Source of the DNA: Cristatella mucedo
Taxonomy: Eukaryota > Bryozoa > Phylactolaemata > Cristatellidae
DNA: 64,000 nt
Reading direction: 5' to 3'
Assembly (NCBI GenBank): GCA_009760855.2
Contig: WPIO01000016.1
Location: forward strand, 64,001 to 128,000
The notes beneath the pieces were generated by a model. That model had not been told where the DNA came from. It searched no databases and saw only the letters and a list, made by a program, of their open reading frames with translations. Shown here in pieces: positions 56,241-64,000 of this stretch. A program made the position numbers and the translations under genes. Position 1 is the stretch's first letter; the number at the start of each line of letters is the position of its first letter.

Positions 56241-57361
56241 TAAAAATTTATTGTTCATGGCACAAGAGCTTCCAATTCAACGACATGCATCAATGGATGA
56301 ACGCCTGCTGTCTTGCATCGCCTGCGGACAAATTGCTGAGGAGCCTCTGCTGCTGAGCTGCCTGCACAGCTGCTGCAATGGCTGCGCCGACCGTGCTGCC
56401 ACAGCAGAGAGCTCAATGAGCTTTTGCTGTACAGCTTGTGATGTAATCACCGACATAAGTAAAGCAAAGCATCACAACGGTTTTATTGCTGAGTTGGTGA
56501 GTCGCTTTAAAACCCTGAAAGAAGCTGACAAGTGCAGCCTGTGCTGAGATGATGGAAGTCCTGATGAGCCAGCAGACGTCTGGTGCAAGCAGTGCCAGAA
56601 ATCCTTGTGTTCTGCCTGCTTACCTGGTCATAACCGATACAACAAGAGTCACGTGACCAATGAGCTTCCACGGATCACGAGCTGGAGTCAAGTACTTGAG
56701 GCCGCAGGGCAGCAGCAGTGCCTGCAGCACCAGAAGCAGCTAGACTTCCTCTGCTTGACTTGCAAGCGAGCCAAGTGCCCCGACTGTAGCAAGCAGTGTG
56801 AGGTCTCAGGTCACTCTTTGCCGCAGCATCTGAAACGACCAACAGCCGAAACTTTCGTGAAGGACGTGACAGAAAGCATTCAGCTTCGGCTTGAGCATTT
56901 GAATGCCAATTCTTCCAAGCTCTTACAGCCCACGAATCTGGTCAAAGACGTCCAATCGGCTCGTGCCATCCATTTGGATGAGATAAAGACGAGGAAGAAG
57001 TATGCAGTGGATGCTGTGACCAAAGCATTTGATAGTTGTGAGAGCTGGTGAGAGATGGTGAAGGACTGCTACGACCAGCTCGAGGTGAGCGCTGCCACCG
57101 TGCAAGGCCTGGCTGAACAGCTGCACCATTCTGTGCAGCATGCATCGACATACATCAGCAGCCTCACAGCTGCAGCATGCGATCCTGATTTGCTCGACCA
57201 GCACGTGACCTTGCAGTCACGCCTCGAAGTGCTTTGTAAGCAGCTGGAGAGGTTCATAGATATACCGGCGGCTGAAACGCTGGTATCACTGAGTGGATCT
57301 CTGCCTGAGGACTTGGATGTGGTGGTCACCTCGTGGATGGGAGCTCCGAAGCTGACCGCAG

Positions 57362-57447
57362 GTAGCTGCCTACGAAGCAATGCAGCCCCTGCATGGCCTA
57401 GCTCAATGTGCTGACACACGAACCTTTCCGAAATTCCGAAGTTGCAG
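57362..57447 (+). other. Intron 1 of TRIM copy 3 (86 nt)
   Basis: Same length, donor, branch-like word (TGCTGAC) and acceptor as in copies 1 and 2. Confidence 0.8.
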
Positions 57448-58602
57448 CCCTTGGCACATTTGTCCTTGTAGACTGTGTTGGCCAACTCATTGATGACATT
57501 AGTGTCTCTAAGGATGGTGCTAGAGCTGGTGACGTGGCAGGTGAGCTCACAATTTTAGGACACTGCCAATCTATGACTTTCTGCTGCCGAGCCACTAGCT
57601 TGCATGCTGCACTGTCCTGCGTTATGCCGTCAGAGTTGCTTGATGTCTGCAAGGTCTTGAACTAAAGGCTTAACGCCTAACAACAGCTATTGCAATATAT
57701 TCAAGTAGGAACTGTTAAGGCAAGTAACAGATCTGAATATACAGTGTTTTGTAAACCCGACGATAGCCCTTAAAGTGCAAGCAATATTTCCGGAGAATGA
57801 AGTGTACATTCAGCAGTTTAAATTTTGGATATTATTTTCTGAAATTTGTATATATGACTTATAAAAAATCATTGACCCAATTGAAAACACAAAATCCTAT
57901 AGGTATGTAATTTAGCTTTTCCTAATGGTAATACTTCGATCTGTTTCCATTTTCGTTTTATCACTGGCTTAGGGCTTCCATGCTGCCATTACCGAAGATC
58001 TTCTCCACTTTGCTGATGACGTCATAGCAAGTGATTGTCCTAGCATCGTCACGTTCTCAGTGCTGCTACACGTGTCTGCAGCATTTCACTCCATCGATTG
58101 TAGGACCAGCTAATAGCCATAGACTGCAACGGCTTTGATGGGCCTCTTAGTTGTTCAATTTATACTATTGTTGTAAGATCAGTGTTCATCTTCTAATAGC
58201 AACTAATAATCAGGTTGATGAGTTCCTGTGTGGTTCTAGTCCTTTCCGATCGCATTCCCATCTGCCTCCGATACGGATTAATATTTGCAAGCCACTGTAA
58301 GGTGCTGACTCTATTCAGATTATATATTAGTTGTCTTTTAGTTATATATTAGTTGTAGATTAGTTGTCCTAGTCTCTGTGATTCAGCACAGATTTTTTAT
58401 TTCTACTCACACGGCAAAATTATGTCTTTTGGCTTCATTATAAAACCGAAAGCAGCTTAGGCATTTAGTGTGCTTTAAAGATGCATATTTGTTGTGGCTT
58501 TCCAGAGTTTCAGATTTGGATCCATACATGCGTTTATGCATACAGACAGGTGATTAAAAACTCTTGACAAGTGACACCAAGCTCCATTAAAAAAGTTAAG
58601 CT

Positions 58603-58669
58603 CCTAGAAAGAGATTAAGTTCTCTGAGGGCGCTTTATCAAGTGCAATATTATTATTATTATTATTATT
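58603..58669 (+). mobile_element. 67-bp LINE A 3'-end insertion with target-site duplication
   Basis: CCTAGAAAGAGATTAAGTTC, TCTGAGGGCGCTTTATCAAG and an ATT tail are bounded by GTTAAGCT at 58595-58602 and 58670-58677. Copy 2 has the uninterrupted site (GTTATGCT, 27261-27268). Confidence 0.93.
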
Positions 58670-59499
58670 GTTAAGCTTTGCTTATCAAAGTGCCTCATTT
58701 CCAAATTCAAAAGAGACTTAAAAGCTCTTGCGCCTACTTGCACCTGGCAATAATGGTTTGCCTGTAGCAAAACTCAAACGCATGAATCAAGCACATGACT
58801 TGGATCGTGACGTGCGAGCATTTTAACCCTGGGCTAAGACTCGGTGGCAACATATGTATACTGCTATCTAGCAGATCGAGACAGGCTCCTGTAAGCAGTT
58901 TTCTGATTTTCTACTTCTTGATGTATGCTGTTATAACATTATAATTTGCTCGTAGCAGTGAACAAGGGATAATATAGATAAAGATGTGCATCGGGGTACC
59001 TAGAAGTTGAGTTCACGACCTCTGACACTAGGCACAAAATAGGGCTTGCAAGCTACCTTACCTGATACTTGTTGACCACTCATAGCCTTCAGTTGCATAG
59101 TTCTACATTGCTTTATCGTCTTCATTGCTTGTTTCCCTTCTGTTTCACTGGTGTAATGCCCCACAGCCATCAGGTCTGCCTCGTGACTAGTGCACTTTTC
59201 ATTAGGAGTCTAATAATCGTGGCTATATCTCGGACTGGTTGTGCAAATGAATCACTTTCTCCTTATTTTTTGTTGTACATTAATTTCAAGTGGTTTGAGT
59301 CAGTAACAGCTACCAAGCTCCTGTGCACTAGTCTATCTGTCTGCTGCCATTGGGTCTTGGCCCTTGGGGTAAGGTTATATCAGGCATTCCTGTAATGGCC
59401 TCCTCTAGCAGGGGTGATAGCTGCTAAGGCTTGTTTGCGATCATGTTCGTTGATGGATGTTAACATGCAGTCAGATTTCGAGTATTTACTTTGCCACCG

Positions 59500-59995
<496 letters not shown>

Positions 59996-62519
59996 GGTCA
60001 GATCTGGCCGAACTGCTGGTAGGGTATGGTGGGTACCCTTATCCCAAGTGGCACAAGGGAAGTTTCTGCCACAATCAGAAGTGTGGTTCAGGCAGGCCTT
60101 ACCTGGAGAGAGTTAGCCTTACAGCTGGCAAGCAATTGGGTAGCCAGCGGTTGCTCTAAGCTCATTCGCATTGTCTAAACGATTTTGTTATATCAGCTTG
60201 TCTTTACTGCTGCCCTGGGTCCGACCCTAATTATAAAGTGCTATTAATTTACGAAATAGGTTGGCCACTGGAGTCTTGAAAGTGGGAATTCTCCATTGCC
60301 TGCTGAAAGTGGGAGTGATAACCACTAGGGCTATCAAGCGACTATATAAATGTGAATATTTGTTCAACTGGCCTGTAATAAATCAAGCCGCGGAGGCAGA
60401 TGGAGTCTGATCGCAGTTACTGAGCGACTGCGAAGCTACCTAGTCCGGCAGGGGCCTGGTCCGGCGGGGCACCGACAGCCGGTGAGAGCTGCCGCCTTCC
60501 GATCGCTCACGGACACCAGAGCCGCCGACGGAAAGTCAGCGGCAGGTACGGCAGCTGAAGCCTAAAGGAGCAAATACAACGGTTCCGAATACTGTGCTGC
60601 ATTTCTGGGCTGCCGACCGCCAGCATCTCTAGCATGGCAGTGATATGCAGCGACATATACTTAATATCTTTCTCCTGGTCTAAATCTAATGGCAACTCAA
60701 AGTAGAGATGAAAGTAAGTCGGATCTGTGAACAGCAGCTGTCGATGCCCAGCGGTTCCGAGTGCTTCACTTGTCAGTTCTTTTGCTGACAGGAACGCTGC
60801 TACGTAGGAACGCTAGGCTATAAATAGATTCTGACATGCTAAGCCGTTGCCGTACGAGTAAGGCAGCTTCACTAGCTAGCTGCAGGTCCTGACGGCCTCA
60901 ACTGCAAGCCCCGCTAGAGCCTCTTCGTATTGCTCATGTTGGACGAGCTTTTACGGCAGTTGGCAGCCTATGGGCATGTGATCGAAGCAAAGAGGTGTAT
61001 TTTATCAAATCATATTTGGTGGTGATCTCTGTGACTGCTCCATCATCGTCGTCTCTTTTCTGCACTATCTGGATATCTACACTGGTGCAAATATTTTCCG
61101 AATTGCAGCGAAGGTATGTATTTTCTACTTGGTCTCAATGTGGCTATGCCTAGCTATTTCTTACCGGTTTATAATCGAAAGTGCCTGTAGGTGAACCAAA
61201 GAAACACTGAGGAGTAATTAGATTCAAGGCTCTCATTTGGAATGCTGCTTGACCTCATAAGATTGTCGTCCTAAGAGAATGAATTGACTGGTACACGTGG
61301 TTGTAAATAGGCTTGTGTGACCTGTGCCCTTGGATAGACAAACTGACTGTTATAGCATGTATTAGCAGACTGCTGAAGACGGTTGCATCAAGGTTCTGGC
61401 AGGTAGGAACACACTATTCTAGGATTCTGACCGGCAGGGACACAATACTGGGGGTGGGACGCGACATTGGCAATGTGGAATTGTAATGCATGGTTTGATG
61501 CATGTTTTCGTCCAGAGTCTGTGCAAGCAAGTATTACTTAGTGTGTCGTGTTTTGCTTTAGCATGCCAGGCATTATACTTGCTATCTGCTGCATGCATGT
61601 CAGATCAAGATATCTTTCAGTGACTTGTAACGCACGGGTATAATATTTTGTTCACTTCGGGCACTATACAAACGTGGTATTATAATTATGGCAGTAATGG
61701 CAGTCTACCTGCAATGAACAAGTATCGTGATTCTATTTTACTGGTCACACGGATAGAAAGGGTTGCCTCTGCATTGGTTGGCAAAGAAAAGAGAAGTGAT
61801 TTGTAAGTGCAGAACAAGTAATGATAGTGGCAAAAATCGCCGTGACAATAAGAGCTTGTAGCTGCAATGACGTAATAGGGTCATTCTCTTTGGCTAGCCT
61901 AATAAGGGTTGCCGCGGTGTGAGGTAAAAAAAAAGAATGAGTAATTTGTAAATAGTAATATATTGTGAGTGTATTACTGGTGCAGTGCTCAAGTGATTGA
62001 GCTATGGCTATTGCTGTTGCATCAGCACCCTAGGTCCAGGGTTAGAGGATGAAAGTTTTAGTGAGTGCTTGCATCGGCTGGAGCCGAATGAAGCCATACT
62101 GCTTCGACCGAGCACTTGTGTGCTTGGATCGAGCTGTACTGCGTTGTCATGTATCTGTATCTTGCTAATAGAGAAGTGTAAATGCACCGACAGTGCTGAA
62201 GTCATATGTAGCACTGGTGCACGCCCTGTTAGTGTCCCAATGCATGTGCGGCCTTGAATGAGTACGTGAACCCAGACACAATTAGCTTGAAAATGCAGAC
62301 TAAGTAAATGTGGCATGGTATTGCATTAAGTGCATAGTTGTGCATTAAGGTACCAGTACTCTTTGATGACGAATCACACAAGAGCAGGCAATGAGGCCCG
62401 TGAATTGGTTGTTTTGATTACTGAGGACCAGGCAAGTTTAGCAAGGCTACCTCACTCACCTTGTTCAGCTGTTGAGATTGAACTCTGCACTAAGAATGAG
62501 TGAACTGTGTGCACATATA

Positions 62520-62700
62520 TTTAAAGGCTGAACCTCGGATCCTTTGGAGACTGTGCCTTTAGTTCGTATGCTCCCAAAGCCCGTTATGCATTCTCGCCTG
62601 GCGTCACGACATCTCCTGACCACGTTCAATAAGAAACCAAAAACGCACCTAGATATCACAGCCTTTAGCAGTGGTCATCACAGCCTTTAATTATACACTC
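62520..62700 (+). mobile_element. LINE A C-terminal/3' UTR fragment
   Basis: TTTAGTTCGTATGCTCCCAA, GGCGTCACGACATCTCCTGA and CCTTTAGCAGTGGTCATCAC; single-copy equivalent of the doubled unit at 30449-31143. Confidence 0.7.
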
Positions 62701-63344
62701 TTACAAAAATAAGACCAAGCATGTTCCAACTGTGCAACCAAGCAACGAAGAGTCGTGCGACATTTTATTGTATAAGCATGATTTAAGCCAATCTTGTAAA
62801 ACTACCTGTCAAGTAGCACAGTGCACGAGTCTCTCTCGTCTCATGCAGCGCTCTGCTGCTGTCTGTATTCACACGATGCAGCGTTCGTTTTAGCAGAGCA
62901 GCAGCCAGCGCTGAACTTCGGCCCGGCCTCCAGCAGCTTCGAGACGCCTGTCGATTGCTACGACCTGTCTGTGACGTCAGAGGGGCATCTGCTGCTGGCT
63001 GCAGGGGAGCAAGGCCTGAAGGAATACAATCAGAGCGGCAGAGAGCTGAGCGTCTGGAAACCTGCGAGGCGGAGCTACGGAGGGAAAGACTTGGTCAGTG
63101 CAGTGCAGTCCCTGCAGGACGGACGTGCTGCTGTAGGCTTGCACTACTCACAGCTCGTCCTGCTGCTCAGACGCAGCAGCTCTGCTGCTGCTGCTGCTGC
63201 AGGGGACTCGCAGGGGACGTGGATCGAGGACCGACGTGTCGCTGAGCTGCCGTGGTCTCCATGGAAGCTGTCCTCACTCGGCGACCTGCTCGCTGTGACC
63301 CAGGGCAGCTATGGCTGGTGGAGAGCTGGCCCGAGCTCAGCTGC

Positions 63345-63399
63345 AGCAGCTGCCCCGAGCTCAGCTGCAGCTGCTGCAGCTGAGCTCGGGGCAGCTGCT
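63345..63399. repeat. 26-bp-arm palindrome in broken propeller exon
   Basis: Arms 63345-63370 and 63374-63399 are perfect reverse complements around CTG. Copies 1 and 2 have only the right arm (CTGCAGCTGAGCTCGGGGCA). A third partial piece (GCCCGAGCTCAGCTGCAG) lies at 63329-63346. Confidence 0.95.
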
Positions 63400-63689
63400 T
63401 CACAGCAGCGAGTACGAGTATGACATACAGAGTGTGGCTCTCACTGCTGCTGCTCTGGTCACGGCGAGCTACAGCGAGGTGAAGCTGGACGATGGCAGAG
63501 AGCTGTACGTAGTGGACAGCTGCAGCCACCGAGGTGACAGACAATGGAGACATAGGGTCGCAGAAACCTTTGTTCGGACAACGCTGGTTTGAATCCTTCG
63601 TGGTTGAAACATCCCCTTGATGAACCGTCCAGGTCCAACTTTCCAGGGGCTAAAACATCGGGGTCGAAACCCCCTAGAATCGCTTAAGT

Positions 63690-63810
63690 CAGATTAAGAG
63701 AAGAAGGAGCAGGAGCAGGAGGAACAAGAGAAGAAGAGTTAAAGGAGGAGAAAGGAGGAAGAGTTAAAGGAGAAGCAGAAGCAGGAGGCGGATGAGCCGG
63801 AGGAGGGGAA
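63690..63810. repeat. Polypurine (GGA/GAA)-rich tract
   Basis: AGAAGGAGCAGGAGCAGGAG, GAGTTAAAGGAGGAGAAAGG and similar words; imperfect 12-36 bp repeats such as GAAGAGTTAAAGGAG occur twice. Confidence 0.85.
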
Positions 63811-64000
63811 GATGAGGTGTCGATTGGAGCTTTTACCTTAGCGTTCAGTACGGGGATTTACAGTATCTGCTTTAAATTTACTATTGCCTTACCTGAGCCG
63901 AATTATGGTTCACTGCTGGAGTGACTGTGTGTGCATTGATAATAGCGAGACCTGTACCTGTACATCAACTATTGTTCATCGCCAACTGATCGGCGCCTTC

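Overview
This is a stretch of repeat-rich animal nuclear DNA, most likely from an invertebrate. Support for this: GT-AG introns, one of them only 86 nt; TRIM-type RING/B-box/coiled-coil genes ending in a beta-propeller; a metazoan-type GT31 galactosyltransferase relic; CR1/L2-like LINEs; tRNA-derived SINEs; a solo LTR; and abundant GA, TA and trinucleotide microsatellites. Nothing looks prokaryotic. The species cannot be named from sequence alone.

The organising feature is a three-exon TRIM-like gene present three times on the + strand. Copy 1 is at 1464-4464, copy 2 at 24900-32283 and copy 3 at 56257-63552. Each has a long first exon (RING, B-box1, B-box2, coiled coil), an 86-nt intron, a 93-nt second exon and a third exon encoding a beta-propeller. 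Copies 1 and 2 are open throughout (691 and 703 predicted residues). Copy 3 is a pseudogene: two in-frame stops in exon 1, a palindromic frameshifting insertion in exon 3, and a lost 3' end. The copies sit in larger duplicated segments. The LINE carrying a SINE upstream of copies 1 and 2 is shared. The 5-kb intron 2 of copies 2 and 3 is shared and is largely deleted in copy 1. A 1-kb segment at 18.8-19.7 kb recurs at 55.3-56.2 kb, directly upstream of copy 3.

Between the genes the DNA is mostly transposable-element debris. LINE family A (CR1/L2-like reverse transcriptase, 3' hairpin, ATT tail) is present as 5'-truncated copies on both strands and more than a dozen bare 3' ends. LINE family B has a related reverse transcriptase and an ACATT tail. 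SINE1 is a tRNA-derived SINE whose 3' end resembles the LINE-A tail. SINE2 is a second tRNA-derived SINE. A 1.6-kb solo LTR lies at 5816-7432, with relatives at 15.4, 51.5 and 53.1 kb. Minisatellites, hairpins and a broken intronless beta-1,3-galactosyltransferase (34.5-35.25 kb) complete the content.

The genes would act as E3 ubiquitin ligases with a propeller as substrate- or RNA-binding module. That role rests on domain architecture only. Most of the remaining open frames are microsatellite or transposon translations.
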